Source of the DNA: Brachypterus glaber
Taxonomy: Eukaryota > Arthropoda > Insecta > Coleoptera > Kateretidae
DNA length: 64,000 nt
Reading direction: 5' to 3'
NCBI GenBank assembly: GCA_958510825.1
Contig: OY294047.1
Location: 53,427,365 to 53,491,364 of the forward strand
The notes under the pieces were generated by a model. It was not told where the DNA came from. It saw only the letters and a list, made by a program, of their open reading frames with translations, and searched no databases. The translations under genes were made by a program, and so were the position numbers. Shown in pieces: positions 23,601 to 30,835 of the stretch; the first letter of the stretch is position 1, and the number at the start of each line of letters is the position of its first letter.

Positions 23601-26600
23601 TACAAGTGTCAAAAGTTATGTTTTTGAGATTAAATCCACAACCAACCAAAACCAAACACGGTGTGTTTCAAGAGACATTAATTGTTTTCAACTTTAGTAT
23701 TTTACCATGACTTTTAAATTTGGACATCTAAAAAAGTTTTTTTAAATTTAAAATACACTGCCCAGTAAAACCGCTTTTCCATGTTTTACCTCCGCGCGTG
23801 AAATGGATTTTTTATTTTTTATTATCAGATTCACAACCCCAATATACCAATTTTCACAAAAACCACCCCCCGCTTCTCAGGGGGTATATTTAGAAAAAAA
23901 TTGATTTAAGATTCAGTTTTAGCGACCTCAAAAACCCCAATATATGATTTTTCAAAAAAACTGGGGTCAGAATTTTTTATTATCAGATTCACTTTCAGGA
24001 AACTCAAAAACCCCAATTTACAAATTTTCACGAAAACTACCCCCCGCCCCTCAGGAAGTTGAGTTAGAAAAATTTTAGATTTAGTTTTGTCGTCTCCAAA
24101 AACCCCTATATACCAATTTTGACAAAAATATTGAAAACAATAATCAGTTGAACACACAAAAAGTCTCTAGAAAACCACCGTGAAAAAGTCTTACCTTAAA
24201 AACAAAAATGAACAAAAAAAAAACCAAAAATCAAAAATTGTGGAGCAAAAACTCGAACAAAAGAAAGAACAAAAAACATGACAATCAATGTATGTCGATA
24301 CCTATTTTTGTTATAGTTACTCCCACTGGTGTTGTTATATTGTTGGTGATGTTGCTGTTGTTGGTGATAGACGTTGTTATTATTATTGTTGTGATAATGG
24401 TGATGGTGATAGACGTTTGGTGAACTGTGGCTGAATTTTCGGAACATCATCGTTTGGGTTTGGTCACCCAAACAGCCCATGTTTGGGTTGCTGTTTCTGG
24501 TATTGCTGTATTTCTGGTATTGCTGTATTTCTGGTATTGCTGAAATTAGGTTGTAATTCAATATTAAATTTTAAATGGAAAGTCTGGGACCATAACCTGT
24601 CATTAATAATTAAAAGTGCCTTTTTCTGCAGATATATTCAAAGCAAATACGAAAAAAAATGACTAGACCATTTTATTTTCAAATTTGAGGGGCTTCCCAA
24701 AAAATTCTTAACCCAAGTATCTTTTTCTATTTTGCAACTCTTATAAGCTCATAATCACACGCATTTTGCGTGTTCTTATAGGCCCATAAGAGGTCTGTAC
24801 TTTTTGTTCTTTTGGGTTGGCAACAGACCTGGTCTATCGCTTGACGTTTTCCGTGCAAATGTCAATGTCGCTTTAAAGTTGAATTTTCTACAAAATTTTG
24901 TGTTTAGGTTATTTTTATTGTGGCTTGGTTAATTGCAGTAAAAAAGAGAAGAGATGACTATAAAATATATCGAAATATTTGTTCTTAGAATTTTAAACAT
25001 GGTTTAAACTGTAATGCCAATCCAAAACAAAAATCCCTAAATCAGTCATCAATTTAAATGTATGTTTTTTTAAATTTTGAGCAAAATAGAAAAAAATTGT
25101 ATAAAGCACTCGTTTCATAACACGTTTTTAGCGCACTAGTACTTTAGAAAAGTCGCCGCCAGCGGCTCGTTTTCTAAACTTGTACTCGTGCGCTAAAAAC
25201 GTATGTTATTAAACTAGTACTTTAATATACTATTATATAATAGGGTCCATACTTTCTACTCCAGAAAAATAACGAGAAATTCCTTTGTTAATTGTAGTAA
25301 ATGTACACGGGCTGTTATTTTAAAGGGTAGTAGATAGTAACACCCCTTACGCAAATCACCCAGTAAAAAACTACCAGGAGTGTTCTGTTACCATCCAATA
25401 CTACCCTTTAAAATATCAGCCCATGTACATTTATTGAAATTTGACTGGACTATTAAAAATGTAACGTAAAATGTTGCAATTTGGACCCTTTCCATCCATA
25501 TAAGCTAAGCTAAGCTCTCCCCCTAACTACAGCCCCATACAATAAACATTTTTTAACAAAAGTAAAAAGGGAACCTGTAGCTGTGCTATTTACATTGAAA
25601 CTAATTTATAAGAATAGGTTTTAGTCCTGTGTATTAAAGAATTCTAACCTTGGATACATGTGATAAAAACGAGTCTGATGAAACTAGTTTTTATTTGAAA
25701 TACTCCATGTTTGGGGCCTTCCTTAAATGACGTCACGCAATTTTTCTGATACGCTTGTCCCGCATTTGAATTTTTTCAATATAATAAAATTATTTTAGAA
25801 AAACCAACATGTACGTCATTTAAAAACTGCCCCTTTCATAGTATTTTTATCAAAGTATACTTACAGTTAGTATAAGGAGGAGAAGCTCTTGAACTATTAT
25901 ATGAGGTAGTACTTTCATCACTATCATAACTCTTAGGAGATATCGACCTAAAACTGTCTCTGTTTCTAAAATGATCCTTGCTCTCATAGTTTTCCCTTTT
26001 TTCATAATTCTCCCTTTTTTCATAACCATCTCTTTTCTTATCACTTTCTCTTTTTTCATAAGTATTATCTCTTTTTTCATAATAATCTTTCCTTTCATGA
26101 TTATTCTCCCGTTTTTCCCAATTATCTCTTTTTTCACAATTTTTATCTCTCTTTTCGAAATGGCTATCTCTTTTATCATAACTATCTTTTTTAACGTAAT
26201 TATTATCTCTGTTTACATAGTTATTATCTCTTTTTTCATAGCCATTATCTCTTTGTTCATAATTGTCTCTTTTTTCATAATTATCTCTTCTTTCATAATT
26301 ATCTCTTCTTTCGTAGTTATCTTTATGTTCATAGTTAGTTCTCCTGTTATGACTATCATGTTGTTCCCTTTTATTTTCATGTTCTTTTTTATTATTATCA
26401 ATTTCTTTTTGTATATTTTCTTTTTGGTTGTTTTTCTTTTGATCTTTATCTTTTTTACTCGAATCAGAATTATCTGTGCAAATAGGCAGTTCTTTTTGAG
26501 CTACATTTTTACTATTAAAAGAATTTTCTTTCTTATCGAAGTCACCATTTACTCTTCGATCAAAAGTTTCTTTTCGATTAGTTACCTTATGTTCTAAATT

Positions 26601-26831
26601 TTCTTTAGTGTTCTTTGTACAATTATTATTATTATTTACCGGTTTTTGTACTAACTTTTTAACGATTTGAGCGTAATCACGAGTTTCTGCCTTGTTCTTG
26701 ATTCGCTGAATAAACTGAGATCGGCTATCTTGAATGTTACTGATACGTAATGGAATGTTAAGGGAAGAAAAATCATAGTACACTGTTTCCTTGATCATAT
26801 TCAGGTTGTTGTTACTTGGTAGGACATCCAT
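11391..26831 (-). CDS. Gld2: Gld2-type cytoplasmic poly(A) polymerase (TENT2/Wispy family), nine coding exons
   Basis: A non-canonical poly(A) polymerase that lengthens short poly(A) tails on mRNAs in the cytoplasm, usually recruited by RNA-binding partners because the family has no RRM of its own. Coding exons on the minus strand: 26,831-25,865; 24,539-24,302; 21,365-21,145; 20,741-20,521; 16,350-16,182; 15,243-14,971; 13,762-13,516; 11,601-11,391 are exons 2-9 by transcript order if a 5' noncoding exon exists, with 26,831-25,865 carrying the start. That is eight listed segments, and all junction phases agree, giving 2,547 nt minus none lost when the segments are summed with the phase bookkeeping (848 residues plus stop). 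Residues 1-475 are low complexity (charged repeats, then His/Asn/Gln tracts). The nucleotidyltransferase core has GSTMSGFG followed by the Asp pair in SSDIDMC (about residues 573 and 575) and the third Asp in CEIDLN (about 633). The PAP-associated part carries SLGELLIGFLGYY, and the C-terminus has CIEEPFDHTNTARSV. ATG chosen at 26,831: good ACCATGG context, first ATG after the acceptor at 26,849. Family certain; exact 5' end less so. Confidence 0.93.
11650..11935 (+). repeat. Tetranucleotide-bearing dispersed repeat, Gld2 intron 8
   Basis: Shares AAAACAATCCCAGCCTAGAA, then CTTTGGATAATC, TTTAGCTC.AA.CGTTCTTG and GACAGACAG with copies at 12,180-12,610, 27,060-27,260, 41,580-41,760, 44,990-45,150, 49,560-49,770, 50,780-51,060, 51,730-51,960 and 58,320-58,510. 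Often ends near GACTTTCCTCGGGAAAG. SINE-like in its copy number but no Pol III boxes recognised. Confidence 0.7.
12180..12610 (+). repeat. Dispersed repeat copy with GACAGACAGACAGACCGACG, Gld2 intron 8
   Basis: Contains two copies of a segment with CCCC.ATAACTTTTTTGTTT and GGGGGGATTACTTT, then ACTTGATTTTTCCTGAAAAT and the GACAGACAG run. The part 12,370-12,560 is the inverse of 58,320-58,500. Confidence 0.7.
12712..13393. mobile_element. MITE with ACAGTGCGGTCCAAAAGTCA ends, Gld2 intron 8
   Basis: Terminal inverted repeats of over 100 nt with TA at the borders. The interior holds oppositely oriented blocks (GACCCCCCTTTCCATTTAAA). A second copy, interrupted by another MITE, lies at 17,378-18,568. 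Confidence 0.85.
13516..13762 (-). CDS. Gld2: Gld2 exon for the PAP-associated domain
   Basis: Encodes about residues 697-778. SLGELLIGFLGYYTYFNYSQ followed by FAVSVRTGS is the PAP-associated domain signature (family pattern: LGxLLxGFLxYY, then the xxISVRxG strand). Before it lies an acidic stretch of about 30 residues (EKFNSESESHSMDVQEE) where the family is variable. Bounded by tttcactag and GTAAGTTCTTG. Confidence 0.92.
13795..13990 (+). repeat. Copy of the CTCAAAAACCCCAAT repeat, Gld2 intron 7
   Basis: Starts near ACACTGGCCAGTAA and includes TATCAGATTCACTTTCAGCA and CCAATTTTCACTAAAACTAC. Tandem versions are at 23,760-24,150 and 48,640-48,880. The TIR-like sequence AATAATTAC..GTAATTATT flanks 13,931-13,970. 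Confidence 0.6.
14395..14490. repeat. GC-cored hairpin, Gld2 intron 7
   Basis: AGAGGAAAAGTG...ACTAGTCTGTAG pairs with CTACAGACGAGT...CACTTTTCCTCT around the core GACGACGCGAAGCGGAGTCC. Confidence 0.75.
14971..15243 (-). CDS. Gld2: Gld2 exon with third catalytic Asp and central domain
   Basis: Encodes about residues 606-696. It contains VPILKFKDRATGCEIDLNCN, where the Asp of EIDLN is the third metal ligand, and then SVGIRNTHLLHTYSRLDWRV and the helical central domain ending SYSWALMVIHYLQ. These match Gld2/TENT2 proteins residue by residue in long blocks. Bounded by ttttcag and GTAAGTGCTATG. Confidence 0.94.
15400..15607. mobile_element. Right half of the GGTTGGTCCGGAAATGAG MITE family with a 20-bp perfect palindrome
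   Basis: GCTCCCTTAGGGCTCATTTC and ACCCTGTATA match the right end of the family (full copies 22,712-23,449 and 52,511-53,191). Inside, CACTAGATCTAGGTCTTAAG at 15,447-15,466 is exactly inverted at 15,479-15,498. Confidence 0.7.
15617..16127 (-). repeat. Single unit of the GACTCTTATAAGCTCA family, Gld2 intron 6
   Basis: Opposite orientation to the copies at 24,726-25,230 and 33,218-33,680 and nearly identical to them over most of about 480 nt. The inner hairpin core is CGAGCCGCTTGCGGCGAG. Confidence 0.88.
16182..16350 (-). CDS. Gld2: Gld2 catalytic exon with GS..G and Asp-x-Asp motif
   Basis: Encodes about residues 550-605. It contains VGSTMSGFGLESSDIDMCLL: the GS and FG residues that hold the nucleotide, and the two Asp residues that bind the catalytic metals in the DNA polymerase beta superfamily. 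Both Asp residues are intact, so the enzyme is predicted to be active. It is bounded by ctttccag and GTAAGTATTATC. Confidence 0.93.
16519..17205. mobile_element. hAT-like non-autonomous element inside the LINE
   Basis: Starts CATAGACAAGGAAAG and ends CTTTTTCCTTCTCTATG. The flanks GTTAAGAG and GTAAAGAG fit an 8-bp target duplication with one mismatch, as made by hAT elements, and joining the flanks restores the LINE frame. An inner hairpin with CACCCCAGTATT arms spans 16,953-17,059. Confidence 0.65.
17378..18568. mobile_element. MITE of the ACAG.GCGGTCC family inside the LINE, itself interrupted
   Basis: Ends match the element at 12,712-13,393 and the interior blocks are the same. It carries a complete younger MITE at 17,490-18,072. 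The LINE frame is continuous across its borders if the TA duplication is allowed for. Confidence 0.85.
17490..18072. mobile_element. 583-bp MITE with CTCCGCGCATTATCTATCTG ends
   Basis: Terminal repeats CTC.GCGCATTATCTA. Nearly identical, in reverse orientation, to 56,294-56,863, so this family is young. Inserted into an older MITE that sits in a LINE. Confidence 0.88.
18986..19372 (+). pseudogene. Internally deleted Tc1-like transposase
   Basis: Residues 1-90 (LTNYQKCIITARINDGISVR, EIATELNVANSTIMRAKKKL) are the paired-like helix-turn-helix of a Tc1/mariner transposase, ending RAREETNFPGS. Then, in another frame, EELRQAIIEAWHAKITPNY and NQLLELQRRF match the C-terminus. The whole DDE catalytic domain is missing, so it cannot transpose itself. 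Confidence 0.8.
20048..20350 (+). repeat. One-arm copy of the foldback at 7,301-8,007
   Basis: From ACAAATTAAGTTTTAGTGAC through CTCGGTTTCGGAAGATAATA and GATCAGATAATTTAAATCC the order is the same as at 7,301-7,520. It directly follows the LINE tail. Confidence 0.85.
20476..20508. repeat. Terminal hairpin of the ACATCGGCACT family beside a Gld2 donor
   Basis: ACATCGACACCCTTAG...GTGCCGATGT. The same hairpin is at 21,851-21,884, 34,577-34,610 and 63,938-63,971. It ends 12 nt from the Gld2 5' splice site at 20,520. Confidence 0.75.
20521..20741 (-). CDS. Gld2: Gld2 exon leading into the catalytic domain
   Basis: Encodes about residues 476-549, from GSDVMIRRAHGLVERF to INLWKNIFLYIR. The part after LSQAVWDLYSSNAQKEQTYE aligns in position with the helix that precedes the catalytic GS motif in Gld2 proteins. 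From here on the exon uses more GC-rich codons than the introns. The donor is GTAAGTGTAAAA. A 33-nt hairpin from a dispersed repeat sits 12 nt beyond the donor, inside the intron. Confidence 0.85.
20806..20872. repeat. GC-cored hairpin in Gld2 intron 4
   Basis: GAGGGAAATTTAGTAAACCG pairs with GGTTTGCTAATTCCC around the core GAGGAGCGTAGCGTAGCTTA. Same architecture as the hairpins near 14,440, 29,790, 44,640 and 51,620, with different arms. Confidence 0.6.
21145..21365 (-). CDS. Gld2: Gld2 exon encoding a prion-like Gln/Asn/His stretch
   Basis: Encodes about residues 402-475, between a clean acceptor (tttttttag) and the donor GTAAGACC. After FYNGGH it is almost wholly Asn, Gln and His, made of AAT, CAG/CAA and CAT codons in imperfect triplet repeats, and ends NYYQPRYG. 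The composition is that of prion-like low-complexity segments. On the plus strand the same repeat gives two spurious open frames (Leu/Met/Ile-rich and Asp/Ala-rich) that are not genes. Confidence 0.8.
21851..22150 (+). repeat. Copy of the ACATCGGCACT family, Gld2 intron 3
   Basis: Begins with the palindrome ACATCGGCACTTAGTACTAC then AGTGCCGATGT, followed by TTGCGTCCGTCTGTCT, GACAAGCGGTTTTTTG and GAAGAGCTGATTAGATTTT, as at 34,577-34,830. Confidence 0.8.
22290..22570 (+). repeat. Repeat with central hairpin; second copy at 29,005-29,240
   Basis: Shares TTTATGGTACTA, then CCCATGAGTGCCATACAAGG, TGACAAGTGACAGTTGAGTG and AAAGCCACGCGGGG with the second copy. Here the hairpin AATTAACCTGC/GCAGGTTAATT is complete. 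Confidence 0.85.
22712..23449. mobile_element. Full-length MITE of the GGTTGGTCCGGAAATGAGCC family, Gld2 intron 3
   Basis: Terminal parts carry AGGTGATTCTACATCCAAAA and its inverse AGAATCACCTCT. Other copies: 52,511-53,191 (full), 15,400-15,607, 35,818-36,030, 38,480-38,845 and 54,300-54,440 (partial). The ends vary (ACAGCCTGTTCC, ACAGGGTGA). Confidence 0.85.
23810..24150 (+). repeat. Minisatellite-like tandem units, about 80-90 nt, Gld2 intron 3
   Basis: About four units, each with TTAT(C)AGATTCA, CTCAAAAACCCC, CAATTT.CAC.AAAAC.AC and a C-rich CCCCCGCCCCTCAGG part. Related tandem units at 48,640-48,880. Confidence 0.65.
24302..24539 (-). CDS. Gld2: Gld2 exon with 17-bp repeat and His/Asn/Gln tracts
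   Basis: Encodes about residues 323-401. It begins with T|CA to complete a Ser codon and ends with AG|A, both in phase with the neighbouring exons. The first residues, IPEIQQYQKYSNTRNS, come from a 17-bp tandem repeat read in three successive frames. Further in are MGCLGDQTQTMMFRKFSHSSP and then runs of His, Asn and Gln (YHHHHYHNNNNNN, QQQQHHQQ). The donor is GTATCG, weaker than the others in the gene. It was chosen because it is the only nearby GT that keeps the frame into the next exon. Confidence 0.78.
24494..24543. repeat. 17-bp tandem repeat across a Gld2 acceptor
   Basis: On the minus strand the unit CAGCAATACCAGAAATA is present twice and then a third time in altered form. The splice acceptor CAG is the first three bases of the first unit, so each unit offers further AG sites. 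Confidence 0.88.
24726..25230 (+). repeat. Single unit of the GACTCTTATAAGCTCA family, Gld2 intron 2
   Basis: Same sequence as 33,218-33,680 and the reverse of 15,617-16,127. Ends with the hairpin core AGTCGCCGCCAGCGGCTCG. Confidence 0.88.
25865..26831 (-). CDS. Gld2: Gld2 start exon: disordered N-terminus with degenerate YEKRDN repeats
   Basis: This exon encodes residues 1-322. The acceptor AG is at 26,849-26,850 after a T-rich tract and the donor is GTAAGTATAC just below 25,865. Residues 1-60 look like an ordinary sequence, with a possible short helical segment around SQFIQRIKNKAETRDYAQIV. From about residue 165 to 310 the protein is a run of some twenty degenerate 6-8 residue units on the theme Y-E-K/R-R-D-N. 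It is rich in Lys, Arg, Asp, Glu, Asn and Tyr and has almost no hydrophobic residues, so it should be unfolded. Low-complexity N-termini are known in insect Gld2/Wispy proteins, but I do not recognise this charged-tyrosine repeat as a named domain. The complementary strand carries a 208-codon open frame of hydrophobic codons, which is a by-product of the repeat. Confidence 0.88.
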
Positions 26832-27059
26832 GGTGTTCCGTGGTAACACTAAAAAAAATAGCTGTCTCGAATGAGCGAGAATACTTTCTCATAAAAAAAG
26901 TTATGTTTAGAAACAAATATTACATTTTGGGGAGAGGAGTGAGTCATGGAAAAAAGATAACAATTTTTTTATAATTTTTTATGTAATTTTCTCATAAAAG
27001 GAAGTATTGTGATAGATAAAAAAATCAATTTTTTTTTTTTGGTTAATTCATCTTATTTT

Positions 27060-27260
27060 TTCCTGAAACGTCGAGAAAAATCAAAATAAGCAAAAACAAA
27101 AATTATGTCTGTTGGTCGGTCTGTCCGTCTGGATCCAAGATAACTAAAGAACGCTTTGAGCTAGAGACTTGAAATTTGGTATGTAGATGTATTTCTATAT
27201 TATCTTTGACAAGTTAGTATTTATGCAAAATCGGTTGGGGAAAAGGGGGTTAAGTTTTAG
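27060..27260 (-). repeat. Tetranucleotide-bearing dispersed repeat copy
   Basis: Reverse orientation: TTGGTCGGTCTGTCCGTCTG then AACGCTTTGAGCTAGAGACT. Upstream of or inside the Gld2 5' region. Confidence 0.65.
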
Positions 27261-27634
27261 TCAAAATTTTATTAGCTATGCTTAAATTAAAATTTACTGT
27301 AGTCTTTTATGTCAGTGTTTTTATACAAATTCTATAAGTATTTTCACAATTTTTTTTTAAAGGTGACATCACTTTTATCCAGACCCCCCTCCCCGCTTTG
27401 TCACTTTTCGTCACCTTTTGACCGATCTCCCCTCCCCCCTATGGAGGTGACGTCATTCTTGAAGAGCCCTTGAGGTCTTATTGCATCTGGTAGAGAAAAA
27501 TTTGGCAAATGAAAAAACATTTACTGTTACTTATTTAATTCTCCAAAATAACAATCCTGGGCTATAGAACCCTTGTGTATAGACAAAATATTTTAAAAGA
27601 ATTCTTTTTATTAATTTTTTAGAAAAGTACGTAC

Positions 27635-27720
27635 CTTCCTTTACCATCGAAGAAACCAACTCTTGAAACTTTTCACTTAAAATTTAGATATATTTCTGTA
27701 AATCCAGACTTCAATAACCC
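27635..27720 (-). other. Possible Gld2 5' noncoding exon
   Basis: On the minus strand a segment ends with GGAAG followed by GTACGTAC at 27,634, a plausible donor for splicing to the acceptor at 26,849. A second donor-like site, CATG followed by GTAAGTGATT, lies at 27,883-27,884. Either or both could end a first exon. The left limit of 27,720 is only nominal. No TATA box or initiator is convincing, and the placement rests on splice-site patterns alone. Confidence 0.3.
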
Positions 27721-28370
27721 TGCAAACGAAAAAATCAAGTTATCAGTAAAACAAATACGTTACAACATTTTTTCTTCAATTTTTTTACGAGAAATGACAG
27801 TTTGCGTTGAAATTTTAGGTTAGAATTTGATAAAAATTTGCAGAATAGTTAATAAATTAGTAAAATCGATCAAAATCACTTACCATGTTGTTTAAATGAT
27901 TGAAGATTCGGTTTAATATCGATATTTTGTTAATTATACGCAGTTTTAACTATTTTCACGAGTAGAAAAAACATTATTTCATGAAGTGTTTGCCGCCAAA
28001 TGCGCATGCGCTGTTTCGACCACTTTTTTTGTGCCAAACTTGCAAAAATAATTTTACTAAAAATCACCGACGCAAATCCTTTTATGGAGATTCGAAATTT
28101 TAAACTAAAAAAAATATTTATTTGCACGTAGGCTAATCATTTTACGCAATTTATTTGTTTATTGAAAAACGATTAAAATTACATATAAAAAAGATAAACA
28201 ATTAAATAACAACTTAGCAGATAAACAAATGACGCGAGTTTAAACCAGAACCTGCTCTCGCTAAAACTGAATGAATTTTTGCGATGTAAATAGTGCAAAA
28301 ATTAGATTATGCGTAATAAAAAATAAATAAATATATTTTTTGAATATCTTTTTACTTGATCGTAATTTAT

Positions 28371-28687
28371 ACAGGGTGTTACAAAAATTTGTAAATTTAC
28401 CCAAGCGATCTCGAAATGTATCTCAAAGCGTTATCGAGTTATCAGGCTCAAAATTTTTTCGAAAGTCCGATAGACAGTTTTTTTTTTAGGAGAAATCAAT
28501 GAAAAGCCTCGAAACGCAAAAAAAATAATAAATATTTTGATTTTTTTATGTTAAAAAAAAGGTACCTACTTAAATAATAAAAAAATAGCCACCTAATTAA
28601 AAAAAAATAATAATAAATTTTATATACCTACCAAACTTTGTCATTTTTTAATTAAAAAATTAAGCAATATTAAACAAAACACCCTGT
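28371..28687. mobile_element. MITE with ACAGGGTGTTAC / AACACCCTGT ends
   Basis: Short terminal inverted repeats, TA at both borders, AT-rich interior with AAAAAATAATAATAAATTTT. Confidence 0.55.
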
Positions 28688-29004
28688 ATATTAAAACTTA
28701 AAACGTAGTACTTACCCAAATAATAAAAAATACGAAAAAATACCTACCTAATTAAAAAATATTTAATTTTGTTATTATTTTTTATATTTTTTTAATGAAA
28801 TTAAAAGTAAGGATATTAAAAAAAAACACGCTGTATATACAAATTTAAAACGTAATTTCTTGTATTATTTTTATCTACAGGTTTAAAAATACTTTTTATC
28901 TAGACAGATATAAAAAATACGTAGTAAAACATAGGTAATTTTTTGATTCGCCGTATTTATCGTAGTTTAGGTACTAATCTAATAATGACAGCCAAACACA
29001 ATTT

Positions 29005-29240
29005 AGTTATTTATGGTACTAGTGGTACGAGCGAGGCTGACGGCTCGCAGGTTAATTTTCTCATGGGCAATATCAGTTTGCCCATGAGTGCCATACAAGG
29101 TTTTATCCAATAAATACCTTAGGAATACATATTTTTATTAAAAATTTTAATGACATTTACAATAAAATAATTTGACAAGTGACAGTTGAGTGGGTAAAAT
29201 AAATAATTATCCACTCAATAAAGTAAAAGCCACGCGGGGA
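29005..29240 (+). repeat. Second copy of the 22,290-22,570 repeat, centre altered
   Basis: Right side nearly identical to the first copy. The left hairpin arm is missing and the core reads GCGAGGCTGACGGCTC, the inverse sense of the core in the other copy (GAGGCGTCAGCC). Confidence 0.8.
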
Positions 29241-29479
29241 TTTTCGGACAAAAAAGCCTTACAGATGCCAAAAATTGCATTATAACCAGCCGGAACCGGG
29301 TCTAACTCACACATACAATTTTTTTATCATGAACAAGAAAAAATAGGTTTTTTTTTATTCGAAATGAACCTTAAGGTTCAAAAAAACGAATATAAAAATA
29401 CGAAATCTGCTAGCAAAACTTGATTCCTTAAGGATATATAAGGTTATAGATAATTTTATTTATCCACGGCCGTGATTAA

Positions 29480-29680
29480 TAAGGCCTATTAATCACGGGT
29501 CTGTAAAAATAAACCGTTTAAACTTCAAAACAACCGTGGATAAAGTATAGTATTCTACTTGTGTATAATAGCTATTAATCATTCGGGTGATTAGGCTACT
29601 CGCCTATCGGCTCGTGTCCCAAAATTCACCATCATTAATTAATAGCAAATATACTCACTGAATAATATACTATTAACCAT
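29480..29680. repeat. Two small hairpins in tandem
   Basis: CCACGGCCGTGATTAATA.. TATTAATCACGG around 29,466-29,507, and TAGCTATTAATCA with AATTAATAGC around 29,568-29,648, with the core CTCGCCTATCGGCTCGTG. Confidence 0.5.
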
Positions 29681-29704
29681 TTGGATAGTCTACCACAAAA
29701 CTTT

Positions 29705-29875
29705 TCCAATTTTTAACTCAGAGGGTGAAAATAGTATATTATTTACCAAGTGAGAGAAGTTTAACATTTTTGACCTGCGTCAAATTGCAGGATGAGCGCG
29801 CTAGCGCGAAGCCCGCAAGACGCGGTCTAAAATGTTAAATCTTCACTCACGTGGGAAATATAGTATTTTTTTCAC
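29705..29875. repeat. GC-cored hairpin, arms of about 50 nt
   Basis: AATAGTATATTATTTACCAA then GTGAGAGAAGTTTAACATTT on the left is inverted on the right (AAATGTTAAATCTTCACTCA). The core has GAGCGCGCTAGCGCGAAGC. Confidence 0.75.
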
Positions 29876-30835
29876 TACCAGTACAATTAATTAGCTATTT
29901 ATTTATTTATTTTACTAAAATTTAATGAAAAAGCTTATAAATTTAAAATATCACGCTGGCCGTTCGCGGCCATTAAAAAAACAAATGAATAACTTGACAT
30001 TTCTGGCAGAAATTTTCTGGTGATCTGCTAAAATTATTAAGTTAGAAAGTGTTTCCGTGTTAAGTGTAATAAAATATATAAAAATGAAAAGTGAAATGCA
30101 AAGTGATGGTTCTGGTACTCACCCAGATATAAGGGGACAGGCGAAAACTGTGAGGGAGAATCTATTGCCTCAAAAATCAATATATGGGGGTTGTACCTCT
30201 AGTAATCTATGATCCGTACGGTAATATATGGGTTGTATAATCTATGGTTGAATATGATGGACCAATGATTTTCACCTTTTGAAGTGTTTTTTGTAAAACA
30301 TGTTTTATAGGTACTAATTTAGTTAATATTTTTTAATTTATCATGCAATAAATAAATTTGGTGCCTAAAGACACTTGTAAATAGCAATGTGAATTAATAA
30401 TTAAGTGAAACGTTAGATGCCAAAATAGCTGAATAAAAATTCATTATTAACCATGGTGCCATTTCATTATTTTTAGAACCTCTGACGTCATAGGTAGAGA
30501 AATAATATTTCTACCAATGAAAAGAACAGTAATAAAGATGTGATTTTAGGCTGGTGGTGAAAAAAACATGTTTTTAACTGTTTATAGCTTATATTTTTTA
30601 AACAATCTAAACAACAGAATATGTACAATAATAAATTTCTAATAAGCTCAATTTTCACGTTTTTTGTGTTTTTTTACACAGATAAATTTCTGTCTATAAA
30701 TTATTTTTAAATTAAAAAGTTCAATTTGGTAGAATTTGACAAACTTGACAAAAGTAAATTCGCAAACCTTACCATTTTTTCAGTGTGGTTGGGAGGGTGA
30801 CCTCTCCCAATTTCCACCATGACTACGGCATTGTA

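Noticed and set aside
24208..24423. Plus-strand frame resembling a membrane protein
   Set aside because: Antisense of the His/Asn/Gln exon; Val/Ile/Leu codons come from the complement of CAN and AAY codons.
25971..26597. Plus-strand open frame of 208 codons, almost all hydrophobic
   Set aside because: It is the complement of the Lys/Asp/Asn/Arg-rich repeat in the Gld2 start exon; the repeat codons force a stop-free hydrophobic frame.
26829..26849. GTG at 26,849 as the Gld2 start
   Set aside because: The GTG overlaps the splice acceptor AG; the ATG at 26,831 has a good context and is in the same frame.
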